Of a stretch of 64,000 nucleotides of DNA, positions 22,932 through 33,579 are shown piece after piece. The notes below the pieces were generated by a model, which was not told where the DNA came from, did not search any database, and saw nothing but the letters and a program-made list of their open reading frames with translations. Made by a program: the position numbers and the translations under genes. Numbering within the stretch: position 1 is the stretch's first letter; every line of letters starts with the position of its first letter. Origin of the DNA: Ascochyta rabiei (taxonomy: Eukaryota; Ascomycota; Dothideomycetes; Pleosporales; Didymellaceae); the NCBI RefSeq assembly GCF_004011695.2, contig NC_082418.1:682001-746000 (forward strand). The letters are read 5' to 3'.

Positions 22932-25900
22932 ATGTCAACTTCCAGGCTTCTCAATGGCCTATCAGGCCTTAGACTTGAAGACCAACAATCTCTCTCACAG
23001 TTTGGGCAGGGCTCACATCAACAAGTCCCTCACATGACAGTTCATGAAGCGTTTGAAAGCACTGTTAACACCAACCCTGATTCGATTGCAGCAGTCTTCG
23101 AGCAAGCGACTTTGAGCTACCAACAGCTAGATAATGCAGCAAACCAATTAGCCAACCATCTCCTCTTTTCGGGCCTACGCCCGAGAGAACGCGTGTGCCT
23201 TGTCGTTTCAAGGTCACTGGAGATGCTTGTTGGCTTGATGGCTATCCTGAAAGCAGGTTGCCAATATGTTCCAGTCGACGGTGGCGTAGCTTCAGACAAA
23301 CAGATGGCTCATATATTCACCGACACAGCAGCGCGCCACATCTTGTGCCTGCCCAAATTCCAGGGCCGAGTCAGGCAGTTTGCCAACACGAAGGCTCACA
23401 TCACGCTGCTGAGCTTGGCAAACCCTTTCGATACATCCGTCGAGAGACCCACGGTCAAATCCGGCCGAGCAGACGGTTGCTACGCCATTTACACATCGGG
23501 TACGTCTTGTTAGTGTGCGGCACAGATCGCCGTAGTCCATGGCTGACAGATTTTTTCAGGAAGCACCGGAATACCAAAAGGCGTAGATGTCTCGCATGGC
23601 AATGTCACCAATGCCCTGTTGCTGGAGCCTGCAAATCTTGGGATCAGGCATGGATCCAAAGTTGGATCTGTGCTGAGTATCGCTTTTGACATGGGTGCAT
23701 GGGAGATCCTTGCCTGCCTGATGAATGGTGGGACTCTGTACATGAGAGGATCCAACTGGGAGACTACCTTGAAAAAGGTAGGTGACAATCGCTCAGCACA
23801 CGTCACATTTTCAGGACTGATCAGTCTCACAGATCGATACTCTGATTTCCACACCTTCCATTCTGTCCAAGTATCGAAAAGCCGACTACCCGAACATTAA
23901 AACAATTGTGACTGGCGGCGAGCCATGTCCACAGAGGTGAGCTACTCTTGTTGGCAGGTTTCAGATCGCTGGTGCTAATACTCCATAGTCTTGCCGATGA
24001 GTGGGCAGAGGAGACCTACTTTTACAACATCTGTGGTCCGACAGAAGTGACCATACTCAACTCGGCGCACCGACATATTCCCGGTACAGCTCTTTCGATC
24101 GGCAAGCTTCTCCCCAATACCACGTGTTACATCTTGGATGATGATGAAAACCCGGTCCCACTGGGCGCGAAGGGATCCGCATGGGTAGGCGGAGCCGGTG
24201 TGACCAGGGGCTATATCAACTTGCCAAAACTTACCTCAGAACGGTACAAGCCTGATAGATTTATAAATGACGGGCGAGTATCTCTGCACAGCTTATCGAC
24301 TCTGCTAACATTCTTCAGGTCCATGATGTTCAACACCAACGATATCGTCCGTTGGCGAGATGACGGATCACTGGAGACCTTTGGCCGAGGTGACGATCAA
24401 GTTAAGGTTAAAGTCAGTGACGAGACAAACTCGCTCTGTATAAAGACTGACCTTGAACAGGGCTTCAGGGTGGAACTGGACGGTGTATCGGCTACCATTG
24501 AAACATACGATGGTGTCTCAAGAGCCGCAGCGTTGAAGATCGAAAACGAGCTCCATGCTTTCTACGCTACGACGAGGACCATTGAAGAAGAAGCTTTACT
24601 GACATCTGTCAAACTTGCGCTACCATACTATTCAGTACCAACCTGTTGGCACCTCGTTCATGATATACCTCTCACGGCCAACGGAAAAGTCGATAGGATC
24701 AAACTTCGCGATCTGGCGTCCGACCGTCGAACTAGTGCTGATTCTGGTGTTGTCATATCGGAACAAGAACCGCACCAGCCATTGCCCGCCTCTCCAAAAC
24801 GTGATAGTCTGGATCTGGAGAAGAAACCTGCAACCATTGAGACCGAGACCTCTTCTTCCGTCTCGGAGAAGGAATTCGAAGATACCGAAAAGCAGCTAGT
24901 GATAGTCGAGACTGAGCTCACAAAGCATGAAGCGCCTGACGCGCTGCCTCTGAAGCGCGGTCTGCATGGCCAGCGATGGCTTCGGCATCGAGCTTTCATT
25001 CTGTACCGCCGCTTTTTCTCCGTCGTGGTCCTGGCCAACCTTTGTGTTGCTGGGCTCATTCTTTACCGAAGGATCGAGCAAGGCCAGCGTGTTCTTGCGG
25101 ATCTTGCTACAGCGGCCGCCGCCAACCTGTGTATGGCGGTGATGATGCGCTCGGAACCGGTTGTCAATCTGCTGTTTACAGTCTTCTGCTCAGTTCCGAC
25201 ATCTTTCCCACTCGCCATACGCCGGCACTGCGCTCGCATCTTTCACATTGGGGGAATCCACAGCGGATGTGCAATCGCTGCGACCCTTTTCTTCAGCATC
25301 TTCACCATAACAGCTACTTGGGAGACGATACATGCGGCAGAGGCACAGCGAGGTGTGTCTACAGCAGCTATTGTGCTGTCGTACTTGATCGTGAGCTTGT
25401 TAGCAGCAATTGGGTCGATGTCACATCCTGCAATACGCGCCAAGTACCACGATGTCTGGGAAATGAGCCATCGATTCGGCGGCTGGACGGCACTCCTTCT
25501 GCTCTGGATCCAGACCTTCCTTACGACAAGGGACCTCAATTCCGGTCTTGCTCTCTCAACAGCCTACCTCAACTCACCTCCTATCTGGCTTCTCAGCATC
25601 GCCACGGCAGCCATCATATTCCCTTGGCTGCACCTCCGCAAGGTGCCCGTCCGCTGTGAAGTACTCTCCACGCATGCAGCCCGACTGCACTTCGAATACA
25701 CGACGCCGACCGTCGGTACAGCCGTACGCCTCGCTGAGCGACCTCTGGTGGACTGGCACGGCTTCGCAACTATTACCAACCCCAAGACGCCCCAACAACC
25801 CAACGCCACAGGCTTCTCTCTGATCGTCAGCCGCGCAGGCGACTTCACAGGGCGCACAATCGAACGAGCACCGACGCACGTTTGGGTCCGTGGGATTCCC

Positions 25901-26275
25901 ACATGCGGCGTTTTACGCATCGCGACACTCTTCAGGTCTGTCGTTCTCGTCGCCACCGGCTCGGGCATCGGCCCTTGTCTCGCGGTGATCCTGGCCAAGA
26001 AGGTTCCCGCTCGTATCTTGTGGACGGCACCGAACCCGGAGCATACGTTTGGGAAGGAGATTGTCGACAGTGTGCTTGACACTGATCCTAATGCGGTCAT
26101 CCACAATACTCGGACGATGGGGAAACCGGACATGAGCCTCATGGCGTACCAGATGTGGAAAGAGAGCGGAGCGGAGGCGGTGTGTATCATCAGTAACAAG
26201 AAGTTCACGACAAAGGTGGTGTATGATCTGGAGGCTAGGGGTATTCCGGCCTATGGGGCGATCTTCGATTCGTAG
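22932..26275 (+). CDS. NRPS-like fusion: adenylation domain, ferric-reductase-like membrane domain, NAD-binding domain
   Basis: Six exons (22932-23499, 23560-23777, 23833-23936, 23989-24273, 24319-24412, 24461-26275) give 1027 residues. Residues 30-500 are an adenylate-forming domain. Motifs are A3 SGSTGIPKGV, A5 NICGPTEVTI, A7 NTNDIVRWRDDG, A8 GFRVELDGV, and A10 PLTANGKVDR with the catalytic Lys499. No phosphopantetheine carrier domain follows. Instead there is a charged linker rich in Glu, Ser and Thr (500-590). Six or seven hydrophobic helices follow (about 605-815), with histidines in FHIGGIHSG and MSHRFGGW as in ferric reductases. A soluble domain with VLVATGSGIGP (NAD-binding) ends the protein. 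This suggests activation of a carboxylic acid coupled to membrane redox chemistry; the product is unknown. The fourth intron is 45 bases with a GC donor, and the fifth is 48 bases; both are in-frame if retained. Confidence 0.82.
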
Positions 26276-26632
26276 GAGCGCAGGTAAAGGAGCGCAGGGA
26301 AGGGGGTTTTCACTTGGTGTGGGGTGCGTGTTGGGTGGCGTTGGGTGGCAGGGTGGGCGTACTCGGAGGTCTAGACTATCGGCTTGTGTTTGTGAGCCTG
26401 GATTTGGGTCGGGATTGTGTTTTTTTGGGAAAAGGGGGATTCTGCTGTTTATATGACCAAGTCGGCTTCCCTTCCAGTCCTCACACATGGACTGCAGATG
26501 CAGCTGCGCGACGAGCAAGGCTTGATCGAGATTGCGTTGTTCTCCCTTCCACCGGCTGAGGTCGCTCATGGTAATGGCCTGGGACTGATCTCGTTTACCG
26601 CCACTGACTGTTCAGAGGCAGCTGTGAGGTGT

Positions 26633-26725
26633 GATGGGCGGCACGTGCGAGAGTGATGGGCGGCACGTGCGAGAGTGATGGGCGGCACGTGCGAGAGTGA
26701 TGGTCGGCACGTGCGAGAGTGATGG
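26633..26725. repeat. Four tandem 22-bp repeats, each with a CACGTG E-box
   Basis: Unit GATGGGCGGCACGTG plus CGAGAGT repeats four times with one base change in the fourth copy, then breaks off after GATGG. Each unit holds the palindrome CACGTG, spaced 22 bases (two helical turns). It lies about 140 bases before the ste24 start codon and after the 3' end of the NRPS-like gene. Confidence 0.92.
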
Positions 26726-26865
26726 TGTTGGAGCGCAGACGCGTTCGCGGTGACGGGTAGCGCGTCTGTCTCCGCAGTACCTCCTAGCTCAGGCTTACGA
26801 GCCGGAATGTGTCCTCAACTCGCGTGTCTGCTGCCTCGACCCCCAAAACCACGTCCGATTGCAGC

Positions 26866-28416
26866 ATGATCCAGGCATTCTTACAGCGTCTGGCCCTCTG
26901 GCTGGACCGGCCGCTCTTCCCATGGAGGAAGCTCGTCGTCGGTTTCTCGCTCGCCGAGTTTGCGCTCGAAAACTGGCTGCTACTCCGCCAGTACCGCGTC
27001 CTGCAGCGCACGAGCGTGCCCAAGGCTCTGGACAAGGAGATTGACCAGGAGACCTTTGACAAATCCCAGGTGCGCAACACGCACCCTCGAGGCATTCGAC
27101 GCACGACGAGAGCTTGAAGCTAGCGGCGGGGCGCTCAACAGTCCGCACCACAGTCCGCACCTGGCAGCTAACACACGACAGGCATACGGCCGCGCAAAGG
27201 CCAGATTCAGCTTCGTCTCCGCTCTCTTCAACCAGGCCAAGCATCTCGCTACTCTCTACTTCAACGTCTATCCCCTACTCTGGAGCGTCGCTGGCACGCT
27301 CGTTGCACGCTATGCGCCCTCCAGCCTCTCGGGCGAGATTCCACGCTCGCTGTTGTTCATCTACCTCATGACATGGGCGGAAACCGTCATCGGCCTGCCC
27401 TTGTCCTACTACCACCACTTTGTCCTCGAGGACAAGTACGGCTTCAACAAGATGACCATCAACACGTGGGTCACGGACATGATCAAGGGCCAGGCTCTCG
27501 GACTTGGGTTTGGCATCCCCATTGGCAGCGCTTTCTTGGCCATCATCCGCAAGACGGGCCAGAACTTCTTCTACTACCTGTGGGTGTTCATGCTGGCTGT
27601 ACAGATCCTGGGCATGACCATCTACCCCATCCTCATCGTGCCCTTGTTCAACAAGCTGGAGCCACTCAAGCCGGGCAAGCTCAAGGACTCTGTCGAGGCG
27701 CTGGCCTCGAAGCTCGACTTCCCCCTCTCGGAACTGCAGGTCATCGACGGCAGCAAGCGCAGCGCACACAGCAACGCCTACTTTACCGGACTGCCGTGGA
27801 TTGGCAAGAAGAAGATTGTCATCTTCGACACGCTGCTGGAGAAGAGCTCGGACAAGGAGGTCGAGGCTGTTCTTGGCCACGAGCTCGGTCACTGGAAGAT
27901 GAACCACACTTCGCGACTGCTGCTGATTGCACAGGGACACCTTTTCTACACGTTTGCCCTCTTCTCCGTCTTCATCAACAACCGGTCGCTGTTTGCAGAC
28001 TTTGGCTTTCACCGGGAGCAGCCGAGCATCATTGGATTTATTCTGTTCAACGAAATCTTGTCGCCCACCGACGCCCTGTTCAAGCTGGGCATGAACTTCT
28101 GGACGCGCAAGATGGAGTACGAAGCGGGTACGTATCTACTTGTTCATTGTTTGCACGCTGACGCATACACTGACATGGCCCAGACTCGTTCGCCGTCGAT
28201 CTTGGCTACCGCAAGGAGCTCGGTGCTTCGCTGCTCAAGCTCCAGATCCAAAACCTGTCCAGCATGGACGCTGACTGGTTCTACTCCTCGTTCCACCACT
28301 CGCACCCGATCCTCACCGAGCGCCTGCGGGCGATGAACTGGAGCAGCCACGAGAAGCTGGTGGACAAGGCAAAGGACGAGGACAAGGCGGTCAAGGCGTC
28401 GGACCGGGAGTTGTAG
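26866..28416 (+). CDS. ste24: CaaX prenyl protease 1, Ste24 zinc metalloprotease
   Basis: Cleaves the AAX tripeptide of prenylated proteins, such as a-type mating pheromone precursors, in the ER/nuclear membrane. Three exons (26866-27069, 27182-28127, 28184-28416) give 460 residues, the normal Ste24 length. The zinc site is HELGH (301-305), with a downstream glutamate in the KMEYEADSFAVDLGY block. Several membrane helices are seen (for example LLFIYLMTWAETVIGLPLSY and FYYLWVFMLAVQILGMTIYPI). The VIDGSKRSAHSNAYFTG segment is strongly conserved in the family. The first intron (112 bases) contains internal CAGTCCGCACC repeats. The gene is preceded by the E-box array. Confidence 0.95.
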
Positions 28417-28488
28417 GACTTGATTGGTAAAGTGGACAAGCGCGTTGAACGAGCCGGGCCCCCCTCTGCGCAAACGGAGGGAGGTAGT

Positions 28489-28525
28489 GGGCAGGGATGG
28501 GCAGGGATGAGCAGGGATGGGCAGG
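28489..28525. repeat. Short tandem repeat, unit GGCAGGGATG
   Basis: About 3.7 copies of a 10-base unit in the 3' flank of ste24, one copy with G-to-A change. Confidence 0.8.
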
Positions 28526-28777
28526 TTGGTGGGAAACTCGGCCAAAGTCGTCCGGGGCGGTGTCGGATAGCCAGCGAGCCCAATGCTAGTAGGTACGCAT
28601 GCATGGTGGTGCGTGCGTGTGTCCGAATGCCAGGAGTAGCTTCAGGACACCAAGACGCAACCCATGTGTCCCATCTTGGTCCCCTCTATTGTGCGCGGTA
28701 TGGTGCGCGATATCGACAGGCTCCCGCCTCGCACGTGGCACGTGTCCGCTCAGCGTGTTCTGGTGCTCGGTTTATGC

Positions 28778-29398
28778 CTATGCCTTCTCGGCCCTCTTCT
28801 TCTCGTTCTCCTTCTTCCTCAGCGCATCCCGCTCCTTCTTGGCCTTTTTGCGGGCGTCCTTGTCCAGCTTGGCATCCGCACCCTTGCGCTTCTCGCCCGT
28901 GACCTCGACGTCGGGCACGTCGCCCCCCTCGGCCACGACATTGGTCCTGTCGCCCAGATCGCCCATGTCCAACTCGCCTTGCTCGCGCTCGTACACGTCC
29001 TTGTCCTGCCACTCGATGTGCACACCGGCTGCGTCGGCGTCTGCGTCGGCGTCGGCGTCGGCGTTGGCAAATGTCGTCCTCTTCCCCTTTCCCTTGTTGC
29101 TGTACTTGGCACGAGCACCGTTGGCTTCTTCTTCCTCGGGTTCGGGCGTGGCTTCGGGCTCCAGGTACTCGCCGCGCAGGCCGGCAGCGACGCGGCGCAG
29201 GTTGTGCATGACGACGCCGCCCGTGGGGCCGCCGTGCGAAGAGAAGGTCACGCCGGTCGGTGTGATGAGGGCGTCGGGGTGGAGGTGCGGGTGGGCTTCC
29301 GAGTTGGCAATGTAGGTCTGCAGCAGGGTGGAAGCGGCCGAGGTGGTGATGGGTTGGGAGGAGATGAGGCGGTGGGGCGGGGGCGCGTCGGGGACCAT
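28778..29398 (-). CDS. Acidic/basic-tailed protein, possibly RNA polymerase I subunit Rpa14-like
   Basis: A single-exon gene of 206 residues from the ATG at 29398, which has a good context (GGCCATGG). The frame stays open for 49 more low-complexity codons upstream. The N-terminal half (LISSQPITTSAASTLLQTYI, then GGVVMHNLRRVAAGLRG) has the spacing of the fungal A14 subunit of Pol I as I remember it; this is a weak family call. The middle has an acidic run PEPEEEE and a pure Asp-Ala repeat from a 6-base DNA repeat (about 29025-29065). The end is lysine-rich (KKAKKERDALRKKENEKKR), probably a coiled coil or nuclear signal. Divergent from bL34m. Confidence 0.55.
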   Translation of the reverse strand: MVPDAPPPHRLISSQPITTSAASTLLQTYIANSEAHPHLHPDALITPTGVTFSSHGGPTGGVVMHNLRRVAAGLRGEYLEPEATPEPEEEEANGARAKYSNKGKGKRTTFANADADADADADAAGVHIEWQDKDVYEREQGELDMGDLGDRTNVVAEGGDVPDVEVTGEKRKGADAKLDKDARKKAKKERDALRKKENEKKRAEKA

Positions 29399-29725
29399 GG
29401 CCGTGGTGGTGGTAGGAGTAAGGGTAGCGGTGAAGGTAGCGGTGGTAGCAGGAGCGCAGGTAGCGGTGGCGGCAGTGGCGGTGGCAGAGCAGGAGCAGCT
29501 CGTGGTGGTGAGCCCAGTGCGCGTGCGATGCACTTTTGTGCGCACGGACTAGCGTGGATTTTCTGCCAGTGCGGCCCAGCGAGCGGACGTCTGTTTTCGG
29601 ACTCGCAACCGATTCCATCCCATCTGTCGCGGCGGCCACCACCCGTCTTCGTCACTGCAAGAGGGACCCAGTGAGCGTGCAGCGGAGACATCCAACCCAT
29701 CCAACCCATCCAACCCATCCAAGAC
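29399..29725. promoter_or_regulatory. Divergent promoter with CATCCAACC tandem repeat
   Basis: The 327 bases between the Rpa14-like and bL34m start codons hold four near-perfect copies of CATCCAACC (29689-29722) directly before the bL34m ATG, probably in its leader. Confidence 0.55.
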
Positions 29726-30245
29726 ATGAACGCCCTCCGCTGTCTGCGCGCCGTCGCGCGTCCGGCAGCTCTCGTCCAGCCGTGCATGGCGCAACAGTAC
29801 GGCGTCCACCACCACCCTCCCTCTCCTCCCTCTCCTGCCTCTCCTGCCTCTCCTGCCTCTCCTGCCTCCCCTGCCTCCCCTGCATCTCTCTCTCCTTCTC
29901 TCCCTCCCTACTGACGCCGGCACGCACAGGGCCCGCAACATGTCGCTCCTCAACAGCCGCCGTCCCATGCTCGCCCCCGCGTCTCTGCCCGCGACCCTCG
30001 CAGCGCCCGGCAGCGCCCCGTCGTCCGTCACCTCGTCGTCCGAGACCCTTGATCTCGTCGCCAAGATCTCGGCACACCCGGCCTTTGCAGCCCTGCAGAT
30101 TCGATGCGGCCCCCGCGACACATACAACCCATCGCACATTGTCCGCAAGCGGAGACACGGCTTCCTGTCGAGGCTGCGCACCAAGAAGGGGAGGAAGCTG
30201 TTGATGAGGAGGCTGACGAGGGGACGCTGGAATTTGAGCCATTGA
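29726..30245 (+). CDS. Mitochondrial large-subunit ribosomal protein bL34m
   Basis: A component of the mitochondrial 54S ribosomal subunit. Exons 29726-29796 and 29930-30245 join in frame to 128 residues. The C-terminal 45 residues hold the L34 signature: [20 protein letters not shown], then [20 protein letters not shown]. The N-terminus [19 protein letters not shown] is a good mitochondrial import signal, followed by a Ser/Ala-rich linker. The 133-base intron contains a pyrimidine-rich minisatellite. Too short in each exon to stand out as an ORF, but the family match is clear. Confidence 0.92.
29817..29886 (+). repeat. CCTCTCCTG-type minisatellite inside the bL34m intron
   Basis: Seven or so copies of a 10-base pyrimidine unit (CTCTCCTGCC and variants) occupy the middle of the intron, upstream of the branch site CTGAC. 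Confidence 0.85.
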
Positions 30246-31058
30246 GCCCGTCTTGAACTGGCCGCGGAGAAGAGTGAGGCGGGCAACGAGCGACGTCCAA
30301 TGTGGACATGGACAAGCAGGGCCTGAGAGCACCCATCAGCGACAAGAGCGGTGAATTCTCCACAGAACGCCACCTCTGGACTGCGCCTCAGCCGTCCTGC
30401 TGTGCACATGAGGGAAGCACAAGACGGCAGATGCAATGCCCATCGCGGCAATGAGCTGGGCTGGGCTGGACTGGGCTGCGTTGGGCTTGCAAGGGCGATT
30501 CGCCAGCTGTAAATCAACTGTATATTGCACCCATACCTGGACGCTTCAGCACATGTACAACATCCATACACGTCGTTTTGGCCATGGCTCGTGTTTCCTT
30601 GCACCCAGCCACACTCGATGCACAACCACTGCAGTTGGACCCGTGACATCAACTTCCCACTTGGCCGTACCTCGATGGGCACTGACACGCTCTATGCAGT
30701 AGTCCAGCTCCCATAGCCACCCCCGACAAAACATTCTGGAAGCTGAAAACACGGAAAACAAAAACAGGACAGCTATTTGCGCACGCCTGCATTCAGGGGC
30801 TATCCTCGGCTCCAAGATCCCTGTACTCGTTGCTGATCGCGTTCAAGTTCTGGCTCCTGCAGTGCGGGGAAGCGCGTATAAGCCATTCGCAGCTGTGCAA
30901 CCCCCCACTCGCCGTCTACGCGTCAAGCTACCATCAAGCTTCCAGCAATTTCCAGCAAGCTTCTAGCAAGCTTCCAGCAAGTAACACGCTTCAACCATCT
31001 CCGTGCATCCTATTCTCTGCTCTTGCCTTCGCGTTTACAAAGACCAAGCAACGCTACA
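30246..31058. other. Intergenic, GC-balanced
   Basis: No gene supported. CAAGCTTCCAG-type short repeats lie at about 30930-30980 in the probable leader of the next gene. Confidence 0.5.
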
Positions 31059-31566
31059 ATGTCCAGCGCCCTCATTCAGCTCCCCCAAATCCAAACCTCC
31101 AACAAAGCGCTCCTCTCTGCAATCGAGGCGCATCCCGCCTTTCCAGCACAGCAGCAGGCGCGCTCGGGCAAAGTCTACTTCATGCACGACTTTGCCGCTC
31201 GCACAGACGCCATGTTCGACAGCATCCTGAACGATGCACCCGCACCCGACACCCCGGCCACAAGAGGTTCCGTACCCCAGGCCAAACCGAGTACCATGAC
31301 GGCTGGCCAGAGAGACGAGTTGAAGAGCGACGCCATAGGGCGCTGTATGATGTGAGCTTCCCCCAGCAACAAAAGAGGGTAGACCTTTAAAAAAAAAAAG
31401 ATAAAAAAAAAAGGAAAGAGCTGACCACGCCAGGCTGCATTCCATGATTACAGACACTACGGGCATGACGAGTACCATGTTTGGCGAGCAGCCTGGCAGG
31501 GGCGTAGATCTGGGCGATGCCGTCAAAAGGGCGAGCGAGGCGCTTGTGAGAGTCATTGAGAGTTGA
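31059..31566 (+). CDS. Unrecognised small protein, two exons
   Basis: Exons 31059-31344 and 31454-31566 give 132 residues ending LGDAVKRASEALVRVIES. The donor is GTATGA; a second donor, GTGAGC, lies eight bases downstream but would put the second exon out of this frame. The 109-base intron contains two A runs (31388-31410). The start has a good context (CAATGTCC). The protein is hydrophilic, with no signal peptide, membrane segment or motif I recognise. It converges with the IMPACT-family gene 230 bases away. Confidence 0.55.
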
Positions 31567-31795
31567 GCGACTCGTGTTGGGAATGCTGCGTAACCAGAGC
31601 GAGAGGATCGTTGTTTTTCGTACAAGGCGTAAAATCTCCGTACCTGATTTGGTCTCAATGAAGATGAGCGTTCTGTTATACATCTCTGACGGCGAGCGGA
31701 GAATGTTGCGTCAACATTTCAGCGAATTTCTCAATCTTTTCCAATCCTTGCAGCTTCTTTTGCGGTTAGCCATGCGACGATTGCATTGTATCCTT

Positions 31796-32692
31796 TCAAC
31801 CATTCGTGTCGACTGGATCGTGGGACACAACCTCTCCCTTCGTGTCCTCCTTGGTACTGTCAGCGGTGTCCTGAACATCTGCACTCGGCGCCTTTGCGAC
31901 TTTATCCAACTCATCAGGCTGGATCTCTGGCGTAATGATTCCTTCAACATCTCCCAGCGCATCATCATCCAGTCCCTCCAGCAACTTCAAGTCCTCATCC
32001 GCCTTGTCCATTTGTTTCAAAATCGCTGCGATCGTCGCATCTCTCGCTTTATCCAACCTCTTCAATACGTCCACTCCCGTCTTGGCATACTCCATCCCCT
32101 TCTGCGGCGTGACTGGTACTGTCTCCTCCCCACTCAGCCGCGCCTTCTTTTCCGCTAGCAACTTCCTAAGGGCAAAAATACTATGATCCCTCTGTGTCAA
32201 CTCTTCTATCAACTCTTTCTTCTTCGCCTCATCATTCATCTTCTGCTTCTTCGCCGCCCCCTCCTTCTCGGCTTCTGCCGTCGCAACCTTCCACTTCCAG
32301 ATCGCTTCCTTGGCACAATTCTCAATGTGCGTAAACCTTACAGGCCCGATGTTTTGGCCACCGTACCAGCGTGCTACTACAACGGTGCCGACGACCTGCG
32401 TGTCATTCAGCACGCGTGCAAGACGGGTGCCTGCCCACGACTCGCCGTCGTCATCGTGACTAGCGTCAAAAAGCGGTTTGGCTGGATCCAGAGATTTCTG
32501 GCGCGAGGGCTTGCGCCATGCTGCAATTCTGTGTGTCGCTGTGCGAAACTCTGGTACCCGTTGCAGAACAGGGGCCGAGAGTGTGGGCGAGAAACAGCCG
32601 ATGAAGGAGGAGGTTTGTTCGTGGATTTTCGCCGAGTGGAAGGTTTCTGGAATCGTTGGCATAACTTCTGGATGTGATCTTTTCTGTGCCAT
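31796..32692 (-). CDS. IMPACT/UPF0029-domain protein
   Basis: Single exon, 298 residues. Residues about 80-130 carry the UPF0029 signature: DDDGESWAGTRLARVL, then VVGTVVVARWYGGQNIGPVRF. In Yih1/IMPACT this domain accompanies binding to Gcn1 and restrains Gcn2 kinase. The present protein lacks the RWD domain of Yih1 and has instead a charged, probably coiled-coil C-terminus (EAEKEGAAKKQKMNDEAKKK onward) and an acidic end. So it is a fungal paralogue whose role in translation control is only inferred. The start MAQKRSHPEV is the first ATG. Confidence 0.85.
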   Translation of the reverse strand: MAQKRSHPEVMPTIPETFHSAKIHEQTSSFIGCFSPTLSAPVLQRVPEFRTATHRIAAWRKPSRQKSLDPAKPLFDASHDDDGESWAGTRLARVLNDTQVVGTVVVARWYGGQNIGPVRFTHIENCAKEAIWKWKVATAEAEKEGAAKKQKMNDEAKKKELIEELTQRDHSIFALRKLLAEKKARLSGEETVPVTPQKGMEYAKTGVDVLKRLDKARDATIAAILKQMDKADEDLKLLEGLDDDALGDVEGIITPEIQPDELDKVAKAPSADVQDTADSTKEDTKGEVVSHDPVDTNG

Positions 32693-33579
32693 TTTTGACT
32701 TCTGGAAGCTGTGGATTTGGTGTTGATGTTGATGTTGATGTTGACGTCAGATGTTGGCGGTTTGTGGTTCGGAGAGCAAGGCAAGACTAAGAAAGGGAAG
32801 GTTTTGGCGGTGATCGAGGCATGTCTTGCCGGTAGTGAATTTCCCCTCGCACCACGACATTCTTCCCCGTCGTCGTTTCCTTCCCAGATCCATCTTATCA
32901 ACCAGCATTTGCATTACGGCTGGGATAAGTTTCCTGGACCATCCGTTTGAGGAACCTCTACGATGCCTCCAAAGTTGACGATTGTCTAGTGAAACCTCTT
33001 GCCTGTCCGTAGCACTTGGCATGCTGAGTACGTCTGGTGCCCTATGTTAGGAGTTTTGAAAATATACACGTTTCTCGGTCCTTTACCACACGTTGCACTT
33101 GAAGACGAATAGGTAAAGGCAAAACTGTCTGCCAAACGTTTTGTACCACTTGCGCTCCTTCCGCCACTATGCCTGAGATAAAAACCCTTTGGCATCGCCT
33201 GTTCTCGTCTTTTTGTTCAATTATGAGTTGTCAGCTAAGAATTCCGAGAGATATCGAAGGGTCTGTGTTATTCTTCTCTTTACAATCAAGCATTAGGTGC
33301 AATTATTCCGAATTACTTTCACTGCGCTGCAAGCCATGTTGGACACGTGGGAGCAGACCTTCACTTGCTCTGTCCAGCCTGCCCGCCAGGCACCCATTAG
33401 ATTCTGCACCGAACTAGCGTCTTCAAGCTAACCATGCGTGGGTTCCATATATCTCACACACTTTGACTAGGCTCTCTCTTTCCACCAACCTCATTCAGGC
33501 TCAGCTTTAGGACTGCGTGAAGAAAGACCAGTGTTTTTGATCCGATAACGAAAAGTAAGTGCCACCAGTATTATTCAAA
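32693..33579. other. Intergenic, 5' region of two divergent genes
   Basis: No gene supported. A run of TTGATG repeats lies at about 32720-32745, upstream of the IMPACT-family start. Confidence 0.5.

Noticed and set aside
27275..28012. 245-codon minus-strand frame inside ste24
   Set aside because: Exact antisense of the strongly conserved Ste24 exon.
28599..29674. Several plus-strand open frames of 238 to 336 codons opposite the Rpa14-like gene
   Set aside because: GC-rich antisense shadows of low-complexity coding sequence (poly-Val/Gly and Ser/Leu runs); no domain.
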